The notes: generated by a model from the sequence alone, not told the origin. Shown: positions 33,849 through 47,426, counted from the first letter of the stretch. The stretch is 64,000 bases of DNA from Helianthus annuus (GCF_002127325.2 NC_035435.2:111210517-111274516); one strand, 5' to 3'. Numbers and translations: made by a program.

Positions 33849-35380
33849 TGATACGTGGTCGAATAAAGGTGTTCAGTTGTGTCTAAGTTTGAGTTTTTAC
33901 TTGACTTTTTATTCCAAATAGCCTACTTTTAATTAGATTTGTGTTTTGCAGGTTTAAAGGAGTTTAAGGGCTTTTCGGGAGCTTTACAGGCCACCGGGAG
34001 CAAACGGGATCAACCGGGGATGTGAAATGAACAAAACCGGGTTAATCACGAAGTTTGGATGTATTTTGGGTGATGTTAATGGATTTAAAATGAATATATT
34101 GGAAGATGGCATGATAGAGGGCTGAATTACGAGTACGTGGGCGAAAACGGTGAGTAAAACGGAGCTAAAACGAAGAAGTTATGAAGAAAACAAAAAGGGA
34201 GGTTTATAGGCACCGTCGCCGAAGCCCAGGGGGCCGTCGGCGACGCCCCATAGAAAGTACCGTCGCCAAAAGTGTCCGTATACAGGAGATTAGGCCGTCG
34301 CCAGCTTTTGGAGTTCTGGTCAGCGTCGGGGACGCCGCCAGGGGCGTCGGCGACGCCGCTCCCTGGTGCCCATCGCGAATTCTTGCTTTTTCTTGTTGTT
34401 TGACGAGTTTTAAAAGCTTGGTTGACCTATTTTCGGGGGTTACACATTATTTTGAGTTGGGAACTTGTTCTTGGAGCCAAGATACACCACCATTCCATCT
34501 CTTATCATAGAAAAACCGAATCACAACCCGAATCATCATCATCTTCTACAATCCCCAATTCACCATCAAAACCCTAGTTCATCCAATCCATCATCCTTCT
34601 CACCATCATCATTCCATAAACCCTAATTCTCCATCATTCCTTCATCCTACAAGCTTCAAGATGACTCCATCCACATTCCAAATATCCGGTGATCAAGTTG
34701 CATCAACCATGAGCGGCTAATCATCTCGGTTTCACCCCGGTGTAGGTAGTTGTTAATTTTAGGGTTTCAATTTGTTCTTGTTTCATCTTAGTGACAATTT
34801 GTATTTGGTTTTTGAAACTTTTGACAATAGTATTACATTTGTTACGAATTCGTGAATTGTCGAACGATGTTAAAAGTTATGACTTTGCGAAACGGTGATA
34901 TGTAATTGTACGTTGTCGTTGTTAGGATTTACTTGTGTTGATTACAAAGTGTCTTTTTGTCCGTTCTTCGGGACGTTGATAGCTAGTAGCACCTAAGTCA
35001 CGGTACACTAAATCCGTTAATCGAATGCATTTGAGTTGAAATTAAAACTTGTAGAAATCCTAGATTAACAATTACCGAAACCGGGTGTGATTCCTTTTTA
35101 TCATTATTGTTCTAGTAATCACTTTTCTTACAATTGTTAATTAATAGTTGTTACTCATTTTCATCAAATCATCTAGTTTAAAATCATATTTTCCAAATAA
35201 ACAAAAACACAAAAGTATTCTAGTAAGCTTCATAATCGTGACACAATTGTTTAATTCATTCGAATCCACACACAAACCACATACTCTTCGTGGATCGACC
35301 CCTTACTACCACTAACACATTGTTAAGGGTAATTTGGGCTTATAAATATTATCTTTGACCGGAGCGCGAGACTCGGATCA
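33849..35380 (+). mobile_element. Solo LTR, Tat/Athila-like, inside the E 5' LTR
   Basis: 1532 bp with TGAT...ATCA ends and target duplication AAGTC (33844-33848, 35381-35385). The E 3' LTR has the uninterrupted site. It holds several GGCGTCGGCGACGCC-type GC-rich palindromes (34212-34370) and, near its 3' end, CTTCGTGGATCGACCCC, as in Tat/Athila LTRs. A different family from X. Confidence 0.85.
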
Positions 35381-35984
35381 AAGTCCAAGTCAACTTTGAC
35401 TTTCTTTGACTGTAGATAGTCGATTTCGTGTCTTAGTTGTATTATGTGGAGTAAGTGTTGTAATCAGCAAGAATCAAAGTAATCGAACGTGTTTTAATGC
35501 GAACCGATCTACGACTGTAAATGATAGGAAGTAACAATGCGATAAAGTTAATCTAATCAGAAATCAAACCGATCTAACAATCAATCGAACTCGAGACTCG
35601 AATTATGCGAATTATGGTATTGTTATACGTGTGTGTGTGCCTTATGTGTTAATTGTGCGTCTTTACTTTATGTTGGCTGTGGTATCCAAGCAATCAAATC
35701 GAAAATCGAATCGAAACTCGAAAGGCAATCAAACTCAATCGAAACCGGCATCGAAACATGAAATATAGATGCTTGTATGTAGATATAGTCCCAACTACTG
35801 CAGGTAATTTGACTAGGAACCATATCGTATTCGTATCATCGTCCATCGAAATCTAAACGTCGAAAATCGTCGAAAAATACTCAAAGTGCGTGGCGGATCG
35901 AACTGGAAACATCCTGATCGAACAGGCCAGTCGATCGGCTAGCACCTTGCCAGCCGATCGAGCAGCCCAGTTGATCGGATCTCC

Positions 35985-36028
35985 CAGCCGATCGGCTGAC
36001 ACTTTCCTCTTTTGGAAGCCTATAAATA
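35985..36028 (+). promoter_or_regulatory. E 5' LTR promoter: palindrome plus TATA box
   Basis: The perfect 14-bp palindrome CAGCCGATCGGCTG (35985-35998) ends 22 bp before TATAAATA (36021-36028). Transcription would start near 36050-36060. Confidence 0.65.
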
Positions 36029-38138
36029 GGGCTGTCATTGTCACACTTTCCATTTCTGGAAAGCTCTGACCGAACCAGCTATCTTCTTCACCTTTTCTCA
36101 GATTTCTCTCAATCCCGGTAAGTTTCCACTCTAATTCTTGTACGATCTTGATCATTACTTGATTCTACACCTTTCTATCTTTCAAAACTTAGATTCTAAC
36201 CGTGAAATCACCAAGATCTAAGCGTTCTTGGGTGATGTCATCATGGTGTTCTTAAAGAACATCATGTTTTGGCCTCATTCCACTATGATTAGCTTGGATC
36301 TAACCGATTTCCACATAAACAAGTTAAGATCTTTCATAGATCTAAACATTTTTAAGTTGTGAAAGATTGAAAGGAGGAATCTCAACTTTCTTTCAACTCT
36401 TTTACACTCAATGCCTTCAAACCGGTAGAAACAGAGCTTGAACCGGCTAACCAATCATTCAAATGGTTTGGAAGGTTCAAGATTCGGGTCTATAAACAAG
36501 GTTCACCGATAACGGTTAAACTCTAAACCGACATTCCAAACCGTTCAACCGGCCGGACTTGGGTGATTCCTGTTCGAGCCAATGGAACAGGTGGGAACGA
36601 AGGTTATCATAGTTCAACACGTTGTCAAGATACCTTGAAAGAATAACAAATAAACAAACAACCAGGTGTTAGACGAAAGGCCGTCCAGGTCAGAAATGCT
36701 GGCCGAACGGGTCATTCGATGGGTAAACATTACTGTTCGGATCATGAGATACTATGCTCCAACAGCTAATCGTTTTCACAACTTGTTCGTAGTAGAGAAT
36801 GTCAGCTGATCGAACAGACTGTCCGATCGAGTGACATTCAGTTGGGGACTAACATGAAGCTCCTAACCGATCGAGTGGGCTAGCCGATCGAGTGAGCTAG
36901 CCGATCGAACGAACCGTTCGATCGAACAACTCGAAAAGGTAGGAACACTTCAGTGTTCTCAAATACTGCAACAAAAACTTCCAAAGCTCAAATCCTCTAA
37001 CACAAACACACCAGAGGAAGAAACAATCCACTCGAATGGTTCAGTCGATCGAGCCAACCGGCCGATTGAACAGGACTGTCCGATCGGTTATACCAGCCGA
37101 TCGAACAGGCCGTCCGATCGAACCTGACGTTCGATCGATCAGCCCATTCGATCCATCCATACTTGTTTACTTTTCCGCGTTACTCATCGTTGTGCTATCG
37201 AACTATTCAGGCTAATCTTACTCTCAGCGCTCCCTTCAATCCACAATCAATCACTGTGAGTATACTCGAACCCTTTTTGCTTTAACACTTTTGGGTGTTA
37301 CATACGTTACCTATCAAAATCACAATCAAACATAAGCTATTTGAACGCCAACCAGCTTGCATGTGCTATTTGACTAAATGAATGTTGTTTATTATGTTTA
37401 CACGTGGAGTGCTATCTACCTGCCTTAGCAACATAGTACTATAGTTTGGACTCAGCACCCGTTCACGCGGGGGTTGTTAAGGACAAATACTTGCATGGAT
37501 TACGGTGGTAATCATGTATTGCGAATCGTCTCGGACGGTCAACCCGCAGTCGTTGGTACCGATGGTCCCATGTCGATAATTAACATGCATCGTTTTCCTC
37601 TGTGTACGTGCTTGGTTATGCGTAAACTATTCGAACTCTATATGCTATTATCAAACTTGTGTGCTCACCTTTACATTTTATGTATTGACATTATTTTAAC
37701 GTATGTGACAGGTAATTAGGATGCTTACTTGCTAGGAAAGCGAGGCAATAATAAAGCTTTAGAGCCCATCTAGCAGTTGTAGGTCGTAGCCTACCTAGGG
37801 GTCTCTAGAGGTGAATAAACTATAGCCGTGGAGCCGTTGGAGTTGTTCGATCAAGCATCTATGGCATTAGTTGTCTGTAGATCTTGTCCGGACGAGTCTT
37901 AATGACTCTGGACCGTACTTTTAAACAGTTGGTTTGTAATAAATTAAAGCTGAGTTGTCAGAACAGTACTATTTGTTTAGTTGTATTCTATGATAACTTG
38001 TTTATTTATTTGGGGTACGGTATGGGACGTATCACTTAACCGAATTTGTAATAATAGTTGGTTTGGAAACTTCTGGACAATCTATTTCGCTCAGTGCCAC
38101 GCCCCGATGATTCCGCCATCGGTTGGGGTGTGACAGAT

Positions 38139-38151
38139 TGGTATCAGAGCC
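38139..38151 (+). other. E primer binding site
   Basis: TGGTATCAGAGCC, three bases after the LTR end. Confidence 0.9.
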
Positions 38152-39198
38152 ATAACTATAGGGAATTAGGCAGACACGACCTAGTCCGGGTCGCTGTCTT
38201 AGAGGCCTAGACTATAGTTAGGAACCATCAGACCCAGTTTATATGCCTTATTCTGCAATCTCTCACTATCACTGCACTCAAATTTTCAACTGATGTCAAG
38301 CGATTCAGCCAGGAATAGGTGTGAAAACCGCAAACTCCCGGCTAAACGAGGAGAATTATACCAATAAACGACATTTTTGCCAATAAACGAGGAGAATTAT
38401 ACCAAAACAGGGGTGAAACCCCCATTTTGATGAAATTCTTCTCGATTTTACTAAAAACAAGGAAGAAATTGCTAAGCCAAAGGATGAAACCCTCACCTTA
38501 GCAGTTTGTTCTGTATTTTGTTCATCTCACCAAGGCTTCGATGGACTCCAACGACCTGAACTCACAAGTATGACCTAGAGGACGCGCGTGGAATGCCCAA
38601 GAATCGAGGCAGAGACACGACCTCTAGAGTCGAAAGTGACGACAAGTCTACTATGAATAGTCGAGTTGTCTTGGGTAGTCGATGTCTAGTAGCCGCAGAC
38701 AATCTATCTCTCGATTTTATATGTTTCGAATTTAACAAAGTCGTTTGGTACTCTTGTTGACTTTTATGTGTTTATGTGTGCTTTCTTGTTTTATACTTAT
38801 GTTTTGGATATATTCGATTTTTGCTATCGACACACACACGACGCGCAATTGATGTTCTATCTCGATTCGACATCCAGTTATCGCAACTCTAGAACGATCT
38901 TATACTATACTATGCTGTACGACTAAGATGCTATTCGATATGATATTCGAATGACACGCGAGCTTTGAAGAATAGGTTTCTGTTTTCTGACTGCCTCTGT
39001 GATTAAATGATTACTTGTTTTCGTGCTTATGTGACTTTGTGTTTATGTGCTTCTGTGCTTACGTGCATCTGTGGTTTTGTGTATATGTGTTTACGTGCTT
39101 ATGTGATACGACGTGATTCTAAGCTTTAGTAGTCTAGACGTGTGAGGTGAGATTCGATTTCGTTGTGTTGAGTCCTGTGACGATGTCTGTTGCAGACC
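38152..39198 (+). other. E untranslated leader
   Basis: About 1 kb, homologous to the Y1 leader. A region rich in GTGCTTATGTG-type repeats (39015-39110) precedes the gag start. No ORF is supported. Confidence 0.7.
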
Positions 39199-42100
39199 AT
39201 GTCGTCGTCTGGATCACGTCAACGTCTGACCCGCCAAGAAAAGAGAGACGGACGTCTCGCTGCTATCATCTCCAAAACCGTGGCGAAAGCTGTGAGTGAG
39301 GTGTATGAAAATGCTAGCAAGTCGTCAGAAGAATCCCGAACTGAGAACTCCAAGGATTCAAGAAAGGCTGCTTTCAGCTTCAAGTAGTTCAAAGCATGCG
39401 GGCCAAAGGAGTTTACTGGCGAAGATGGTCTGACAGCCATGTTTCACTGGTTCGACTCGGTCAAAGTCACTCTGCGCCAGAGCGGATGTCCTAAGCATCT
39501 CCGTACTCTCAATGCTACAGGCGTCTTCCAGTCCTGTGCTCTAGACTGGTGGACGGCCGAACGAAACAAGCGCGGAAATGATGCAGCTTACGGGCTATCA
39601 TGGAAGGAGTTGAAAGCGATCATGATCGAAGAATTATGCCCTCCTCATGAACGCCAAAAGATGGAGGACGAGTTCTGGGAAATCAAGCAGAAGGACGGAG
39701 ACAACGCTGCTCTCACTGCTCGCTTCAAGCAGCTTAGTATCATCTGTCCTGATCAAGTCAATACCTCAGATCAAGCCATCAAGAAATACATCCGAGCCCT
39801 ACCCGACTGTGTAGCCGATTTTGTTCACGCAACCAAGCCAGCAACAATCGAGGAAACCTACCTACTCGCCGCTGAGATCAACGATAAGCGAGTCAAGTCA
39901 GGTTTCTGGGATAAGAAAACCAAGTCCCTGCATCAAGCTACTACAACACCCACCGACTCATCTGCTCAATCCTCCAAGTCCTCGAGAAGGAAGAAGAAGA
40001 ACAACAATAGCTCCAGCAACAAGAGCTGTGCTGCCGCGACAAACGCCACTCCTCTGCAAACTGTACCAGCTCAACAGCAGCAGCACCAGCGCTCAGCTCC
40101 AGTGATCAATGCACCGCCAGCAAAGCGTGCATACACAGGCCCTCACCCACTCTGCCCAACGTGTTCGTATCATCACCCAGTGGGTCTAGCTTGTCATTTT
40201 TGCACTCACTGCAATCTCTACGGTCATTTCACTGCGAACTGCCGTTATGGTCCTCGCCAAGCCCCAGCTCAAGCTACTATCAACCAAGCTCTACTCCCTG
40301 CTCCTCAAGGCCAACCAGCAGCTCCAGCACCAGCAGTCAATGCTCGAGTCTGCTTTGCATGTGGTGACCCTAACCACTTTGCCAACCGATGCCCGAACAG
40401 GGTAGTTAAGCAAGGGCCTCAGCAGCAGCAAGCAACCCATGCCCGAACTTTCAACCTCAATGCCCGCCAGGCTCAGGCGGATAACAACGTGGTTAATGGT
40501 ACGTTCCTTGTGAATGGTATTTATGCATCATGTTTGTTTGATACTGGAGCCGATAACTGATTTGTGTCATTTGAATTCGAGAGGCTCCTTAGTCGTAAGC
40601 GCTCTTATCTATCCTCGTCATTTGAAGTCGAAGTTGCTACAGGAAGAACTATTGCCGTTAACTCGGTACTCCGTGATTGTACCCTCGAACTCAACAATCA
40701 CATCTTTCCGATCGACCTTATTCCGACGCAACTTGGAAGTTTTGATGTCATAATAGGCATGGACTTTCTTCGTGAAAACCATGCTGAAGTCATGTGCTTT
40801 GAAAAGATGATCCGATTCTCGCTCGCAAATGGTGATCTCCTATGTGTATACGGTGAAACAACGTCGAAAGGTCTCAAGCTTATGTCGTGTATTCAAGCCA
40901 GCAAGTACCTCCGCAAGGAATACCGAGCCTTCTTGGCCAACATCGTAGTAGCGGAGAAGGGAAAGAAAAAGAAAGTTGAAGTCAAAGATGTTCCAGTGGT
41001 TCGTGAATTTCCTCAGGTGTTCCCTGATGATCTTCCCGGACTACCACCAAGTCGTGATATCGACTTTCGTATCGATCTCATTCCTGGAGCTAACCCCGTT
41101 GCCAAAGCCCCTTATCGACTCGCTCCATCCGAAATGCAGGAACTCTCGAACCAACTCCAGGAATTACTCGAAAAAGGCTTTATTCGCCCAAGCACCTCTC
41201 CCTGGGGCGCGCCAGTCCTTTTCATCAAAAAGAAGGACGGGTCGTTCCGGATGTGCATCGACTATCGGGAACTGAATAAACTAACCATCAAGAACCGATA
41301 CCCTTTGCCCCGAATCGACGATTTGTTTGATCAACTACAAGGTGCAGCATGCTTCTCTAAGATCGATCTACGTTCAGGATACCATCAGTTGCGGATTCAA
41401 GAGGAAGACATTCCTAAAACTGTTTTTCGAACCCGTTATGGCCATTACAAATTCGTTGTTATGCCCTTTGGTTTAACCAACGCACCCGCGGTTTTCATGG
41501 ATCTGATGAATCGCGTGTGTAAACCCTACCTTGACCGTTTCGTCATCGTGTTCATCGACGACGTCTTGATCTATTCCAAATCGAAAGCCGAACACGCGCA
41601 ACATCTACGTTTGGTTCTCGAGTTACTCCAGGGGAACCAACTCTATGCCAAGTTCTCCAAGTGCGAATTCTGGTTGGAGGAGGTTCAGTTTCTGGGTCAC
41701 ATAGTGAATAGTCGGGGTATCCATGTCGATCCTGCGAAGATTGAAGCCGTCAAAAGCTGGATTACGCCTAAGAACTCGTCAGAAGTTCGTTCTTTTCTCG
41801 GACTAGCGGGCTATTACCGACGATTCATCGAAGGATTCTCCAAGATCGCTGTGCCGCTTACCGCTCTTACCCATAAGGACAAGCCTTTTGCGTGGGGAAA
41901 CGCACAAGAGACTGCCTTTCAAACCCTCAAACATATGCTGTGCAACGCACCGATTCTTACTCTGCCCGACGGAAGCGACAACTTCATTGTCTACTGTTAT
42001 GCTTCTAACCTTGGTCTCGGCTGTGTTCTCATGCAGCGAGACAAGGTTATAGCCTACGCATCTCGTCAGCTCAAGATCCACGAGAAGAACTATACAACCC

Positions 42101-43566
42101 ATGACCTCGAGCTAGGCGCGGTTGTCTTTGCATTGAAGATTTGGTGACACTATCTGTATTGCACTAAGTGTACGATCTAGACTGATCACAGGAGTTTACA
42201 ACACATCTTTAATCAGAGAGAGCTTAATATGCGTCAACGCCGATGGGTAGAACTTCTCAATGATTACGACTGTGAGATTCGTTATCACCCAGGCAAGGCG
42301 AATGTGGTTGCTGACGCTCTCAGCAGAAAGAGTTACGTGCTCAGTACTCGAAATATCCAAGCACAGCATAACCTCGAAACCCTCATCCGGGAAGCTCAAC
42401 ATGCTTGCTTTAACGAGCGTACATTGAAGAAAGAAAGGATCTATCACGATGGAGCTCAGTTAGTAAGCAAACCAGATGGGATATTCTATTATCTGGACCG
42501 AATTTGGATCCCTAAGCGGACCGATTTGCGAAAGATTATCATGAACGAAGCCCACAAGTCCCGATATTCTATTCATCCCGGTGCAGACAAGATGTACCAG
42601 GACCTTCGTTATAAGTACTGGTGGCCGGGTATGAAAAGGGATATTGCTCTGTACGTTGGAAGCTGTTTAACGTGTGCAAGAGTCAAGGTTGAACATCAAA
42701 GACCTTCTGGCTTACTCGAACAACCGCCGATACCCATATGGAAGTGGGAGAGTATAGCTATGGATTTCATAACGAAGCTCCCGCCCACGCCATCAGGTCA
42801 CGACAGTATTTGGGTCATAGTTGATCGTCTAACGAAATCAGCCCACTTTTTGCCGATACGAGAAGACTACAAGGTGGAACGACTAGCCCAAATTTATACC
42901 GACGAGATCATTCGTAATCATGGTACGCCTCGTGATATCATCTCAGATCGTGACGCTCGGTTTACTTCGCGATTGTGGGAAACGTTTCAAGCGGCCCTTG
43001 GCACGTCGCTTAATCTGAGTACTGCATTCCACCCTCAAACCGACGGACAGACTGAAAGGACGATCCGTACTCTTGAAGACATGCTCTGAGCGTGTGTTAT
43101 AGATTTTAGTGGTAGTTGGAACAAACACCTGCCATTGGTGGAATTCTCGTACAATAACAGCTATCATGCCAGCATCCAAATGGCACCTTTTGAGGCTTTG
43201 TATGGTAGAAGATGTCGATCGCCTATTGTGTGGCACGAGATCGGTCACTCGCAACTAACCGGTCCCGAGATTCTACAAGAAACGACTGACAAAATCCACC
43301 AGATAAGAGACAACCTGGTAAAAGCTCGGAACAGACAGAAAAGTTACGCCGACAAAAGACGCAAGCCCCTTGAATTTGAAGTTGGTGACTACGTACTCCT
43401 AAAGGTATCACCTTGGAAGGGTGTAGTCCGATTCGGCAAGAAAGGGAAACTCGCGCCTCGATATGTTGGACCTTTTAGGATTCTGGAAAGGATCGGAAAA
43501 GTCGCCTACAGACTCGAATTACCGGCGGAACTCAGTAACGTCCACCCGACTTTCCACGTCTCTAAC
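39199..43566 (+). pseudogene. E gag-pol polyprotein, one frame with five stops
   Basis: The frame is continuous for 1456 codons from ATG 39199 (the upstream TTG at 39190 is not needed) to the G insertion, interrupted only by stops at 39385 (TAG), 40558 (TGA), 42145 (TGA), 42178 (TAG) and 43087 (TGA). Domains: gag (DWWTAERNKRG), CCHC knuckles near 40203-40244 and 40351-40392 (CFACGDPNHFANRC), protease DTGA (about 40541-40552), RT FIDD (41551-41562), RNase H, then integrase with [32 protein letters not shown] and the GPF motif (VGPFRI). An RNase H catalytic Asp is replaced by Tyr at 41998 (VYCYASN; Y1 keeps VYCDASN). At least three stops fit C-to-T decay (CAG to TAG, CGA to TGA). The last codons after the insertion are at 49375-49608. 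Confidence 0.93.
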
Positions 43567-45032
43567 TGTCACAGCCCCCGATCCCTATTTCCCGGGAACG
43601 GGCGGCCGCGAACCAGTTTTGGTGGTATCATGTTATTTACTTATTTGGCAGCGGAAATTTCATCAGGACCGTAGTTAGGAAATATTTTATCAGAGTAAAA
43701 CCACCATATTTGATATTTAACACATGGGCAAAACCCAAGTTTCTTATTACAATACACTTATAGGGACAAAACCCTATCTTATTGAATTTAAAACATCTTG
43801 TTTTAGATAACTTTTATAGCCACTTATTTTCCAAGCCGTCAGTGCTCTCGAGCTGGCTTTTTTCCCAGTTGGCTTTCACATTGTGTTACCTGAAACATGT
43901 TTTTAAAATATTTTATCAGCGGGAAATACTGGTGAGTGAATCCCAATTTAATCAAAACAAGTTTTATCAATTACCACAGTATTGAGAGCGATTACAATGT
44001 TTATATCTACACAATTACCCATTCAGTACTTGCCACTCGACGTATCTATGGCTATGGTCATATCACACATTGGCTACTCGTCGTCCAATTGTGAAGGTTA
44101 TCAAGTAATGTATACAAAACCCCATAATACCGGCGATAATTGAAGAATTACACGACTCACATACTGGTAATATGATATAAACAATTTGAGGTTTTATAAA
44201 ACAGTTGATACAAAAAAGGAGATTACTCACAAAAAGGTTTACATAAAAAGAAGGATTACTCACATTGCTATTTTAGGGTTTTCAGTAGTGATTTCCTGGG
44301 AATAATCTATAATTTACACAAATGCACGTGTGTTAGTATAATAACCCATTTTAACATTAGTAATACCCTCCCCGAGACGGCATTCCAACGACTACGTCGG
44401 GCAGAACCACGACAGCCGTTACGGAACCCTAGATCAATCGGGCAGCGTATCTAATACGTATCCAGGGGTTATGATACTTACAACGAGGCAGAGCTTCGCT
44501 AATTTAGGGGGTATAATGTCCGGGTATTACTTCTACTATTCAGAAATTAAGAGAAAGAAAGAAATTTGAACGATTGGAAGTGAAAGCCCGAGGCTTCCTT
44601 TTATAGGGCCTGATCTGGGTTGGCTCGCGGCCCGCGTCAAAGACAAGCAGGGCTTACGCGGCCCGCGTCAAAGCTGGTCAACGGACTAGCTTAGCTGAGT
44701 CGTTGAGTAGGTCCGCCACGATATTGACACGTGTCGGCATCTGGTGTATCCGCGTTTCACGAGCTCTCGCGGCCCGCGTTAACTTAAACGAACTTGTACG
44801 CGACCCGCGTCAACTAATGATTTAAGCGAAGTCTGGTTTCATCCTCGCGCGGCCCGCGTTAAGTCGAGGTGAGGTCCCATGCGGCCCGCCTCAACTTAAT
44901 TTTTATTGTTTTTATTTATTTTATATATCATAATCTATTTTGGGGCTCGGTTTTCACATACGGGGTGCATATAAGACATATTAATACATTTAAAGATATA
45001 TTAGGGTGTCGGTTTTACCGAGGGTTGTTATA
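43567..45032 (-). repeat. G 3' LTR
   Basis: 1466 bp. TATAAAAG (minus) at 44598-44605, with about six CGCGGCCCGCG copies upstream of it (44626-44890). Confidence 0.92.
44598..44636 (-). promoter_or_regulatory. G LTR promoter: TATA box and CGCGGCCCGCG dyad
   Basis: Minus-strand TATAAAAG at 44598-44605; the odd palindrome CGCGGCCCGCG at 44626-44636 lies 20 bp upstream, with further copies at 44657, 44768, 44799 (one mismatch) and 44848. The same set recurs in the 5' LTR about 4337 bp to the right. Confidence 0.65.
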
Positions 45033-45045
45033 TCCTCCCCACCTT
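45033..45045 (-). other. G polypurine tract
   Basis: The minus strand reads AAGGTGGGGAGGA directly before the 3' LTR. Confidence 0.8.
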
Positions 45046-45670
45046 ATTTTAGAGCTCGTCCTCGAGATCTACTAAAATGACTATAGATATTTCTTTTTCA
45101 TTTCAAATTCAAGCTCTTTTGTGTATTCAGGTCCTCTTTTGGAGTCTCATATTATTTTGACTAGAACTAATTTCTTGTGCTTGAGATTCTTGATTTGAAT
45201 GACATTGTCAGTTATTTCCTGCACTATCTCAGGTCCAGATAGTTGTTTTTCCCCAATTTCTACCCAATAGACTGGGGTTTGGCACTTTTGTCCATAAAGT
45301 GCTTCGAATGGTGCAGCCTTGTTACTTGAGTGATAACTAAGAAAATTCTTATGAAAGGTAAATGATCGTTTTGACTTTTTGGTGAATTTACTTGGATTGC
45401 CCTTATAATATACTGGCTTTATTGGTTATTAACCAATCCATTCTTAAAAACAATATCAAATCCTACTAGATTTATTGGGTAAAGAATTGTAATAAACTTA
45501 TGGTTTAGAATTTCTATTCTTGCTCCCTGCAAGATTTCAGAAATCTTAATGGTTTCTCCATTGGCTGTCTCTACTAGACATACTTGTGGTAGTTTAGTTA
45601 ATGACTGATTTGCAAAACGAAGTATTAATAAAACTTTAGTTTGCACCTGAGTTAAATAATACTGTAGCAA
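45046..45670 (-). pseudogene. G protease and integrase remnants, pol core deleted
   Basis: The minus strand first shows a protease-like piece (45419-45670: ETANGETIKISEIL, later GFDIVFKNGLVNNQ, where GFDIVLGMDWL is usual). It is followed at once by the integrase C-terminus (about 45345-45150: [19 protein letters not shown], then LSGPEIVQEITD) and a final EDEL just before the purine tract. RT, RNase H and the integrase core are absent. The integrase piece has a stop in frame (near 45150). Confidence 0.75.
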
Positions 45671-45681
45671 AATATCATTAA

Positions 45682-46893
45682 CTAAAACATACCAGCTATA
45701 ACGTCTGGGATCATCTTGACTTCTTCTGTAGTCAGAACAAATGCTCTAGCATTTCTAGTATTCTTGTCGTCTGTGGCTGGAGCTAATTTTGGACAATTTG
45801 GCTTGATATGACCTTGTTCTCCGCAGTTATAGCATATCCTGTTGTTTTTCTTCCTGCATTCTTCTTCCCGATGTCCCGATATTTTGCAGAAGTTACAGTA
45901 TATAGGGCATTTTCCAGAATGCTTTCTCTTGCAATACCTACAGTAGGGTGTAGAGGTAGAACCTATATTTTTCTCATGATTAGAATTTCCAGAGTGAAAT
46001 TCTTGTATAAGTTTCTGGGTTAGGTTCCTTCTCTGATCCTCCTCTCGGGTACGGACTAATTCATCAGTCAAGGTATGTGCTAGTTCTACAACTTCTTCTA
46101 TGGTTTGAGGTCTAGCTGCCTTGACTACATGTCTTATCTCTCCAATTAAACCCCAAATATAACGAGAGATTAACACTGGTTCTGGTGAAGCAAGAGTTGG
46201 TACTATTCTAGCATATTCGAAGAATAACTTAGTGTACCCTTTGCTATCCACACCAGTCATCCTAAGGTTTAAGAATTTGTTTGCAATCTGTTCCTTTTCA
46301 TTGGGTGGGCAGAATTTCCTTTCCACCTTGTCCTTAAACTCCTCCCATTCCATATTGTAAGTTCTATCAATTCCCTTAGTTTGGAGGATAGTGTTCCACC
46401 ATTCTAAGGCTGAGTCCTTAAATAGATTAGAAGCAAACAGTATTTTATCTTCTTCTGCGCATTTGCTTATTCTTAAGACTGCCTCAGTTTTCTCTATCCA
46501 GCGTAGGGTTGCAATGGCCTCTTCGTTGCCCGAGAATTCCATTGGTTTGCAGGACCAGAATTCTTTATACGAACAACCATAAGGCATGGTTCTTCTTCTT
46601 TTGGGAATAGGCATTTGAAGTACCGGTCCATTGTTTACACTGTTTTCTGGTTCACTTGGTCGCTTACTGCTATGCTTACTTTTATTCTCAGCATCCTTAA
46701 CAGTTTGAAGTATAAATGGCATAGCATTTATAATTCCCTGTGCTACTATCTGTTGGATAGCACTATTATCCACTTGGTTTCCATTGTTATTGTTGTTTGG
46801 GTTCTCATTATTCAGATTATCATCATTCTGAATATTATCATTCTGGATTTCCGGGTTATTATCCAAATTGACTTGATTTTCTTGGTCGGCCAT
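45682..46893 (-). CDS. G gag protein
   Basis: 403 codons, uninterrupted, ATG at 46893. The first ~60 residues are Asn/Asp-rich and low in complexity, then a short basic patch (PIPKRRRTMPYG) and a Retrotrans_gag domain (about residues 105-270; FKDSALEWWN is the family's ALxWW motif). Three cysteine clusters close the protein: CRYCKRKHSGKC, CNFCKISGHREEEC and the classical CCHC knuckle CYNCGEQGHIKPNC. The role would be RNA binding and particle assembly. It is the only long intact retroviral ORF in the window. Since pol is deleted, the element would need RT and integrase in trans. Confidence 0.9.
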   Translation of the reverse strand: MADQENQVNLDNNPEIQNDNIQNDDNLNNENPNNNNNGNQVDNSAIQQIVAQGIINAMPFILQTVKDAENKSKHSSKRPSEPENSVNNGPVLQMPIPKRRRTMPYGCSYKEFWSCKPMEFSGNEEAIATLRWIEKTEAVLRISKCAEEDKILFASNLFKDSALEWWNTILQTKGIDRTYNMEWEEFKDKVERKFCPPNEKEQIANKFLNLRMTGVDSKGYTKLFFEYARIVPTLASPEPVLISRYIWGLIGEIRHVVKAARPQTIEEVVELAHTLTDELVRTREEDQRRNLTQKLIQEFHSGNSNHEKNIGSTSTPYCRYCKRKHSGKCPIYCNFCKISGHREEECRKKNNRICYNCGEQGHIKPNCPKLAPATDDKNTRNARAFVLTTEEVKMIPDVIAGMF

Positions 46894-47426
46894 CTAAATT
46901 TTAAACATCTATCAAATATTAATATCATAGAATAATATAGTAAATCACATAGTACGAAATTTTAGTCAAAAGCGTCAATCATTGCGATTTTACTCTATTC
47001 ATTTATTACATACCAGTACTGAAATTAATATTTACAATACTGACTGAAATAAATAATAATAGACATCAGTACACATATTTATTTTATTTTATTATTACTA
47101 TTATCGTTTCTGTCACCACATTTACAGATATAGATTTATTTAGAATTTCATATTATGCTCATTGTATTTTCATATGATTCGTTCTTCCATTTCTCATTCT
47201 CTCGCTGTTTTCTAAAATTTCCTCCCCAAAAGTCCTAAGTTCTTGTATTTATGGTGAAACACACAATATTCTAAGTTCAAATTTTGTAAGTCACAAAATC
47301 ACAAAAATGAAAATTTAAAAATTTTCTAAAATTTATTTAAAATAACTATTGCTAGATTACAACTGAACTTTCAACTAACAGTTTATTTTATAGTTTAACG
47401 TTTCTGGCTTGTAAGTGTTGTAGGTG
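46894..47426 (-). other. G spacer between upstream ORF and gag
   Basis: About 530 bp, very AT-rich; no ORF or motif that I can support. Confidence 0.6.

Larger units (their letters stand above)
33805..38135 (+). repeat. E 5' LTR (interrupted)
   Basis: 2794 bp after removing the solo LTR and its duplication. It contains many CCGATCGAAC / GCCGATCG motifs in two clusters (35900-36000 and 36800-37160). No ORF is supported. Confidence 0.9.

Noticed and set aside
45046..45670. Envelope-like gene in G or X
   Set aside because: No signal peptide or transmembrane pattern; the region is protease and integrase remnants. X interiors likewise show none.
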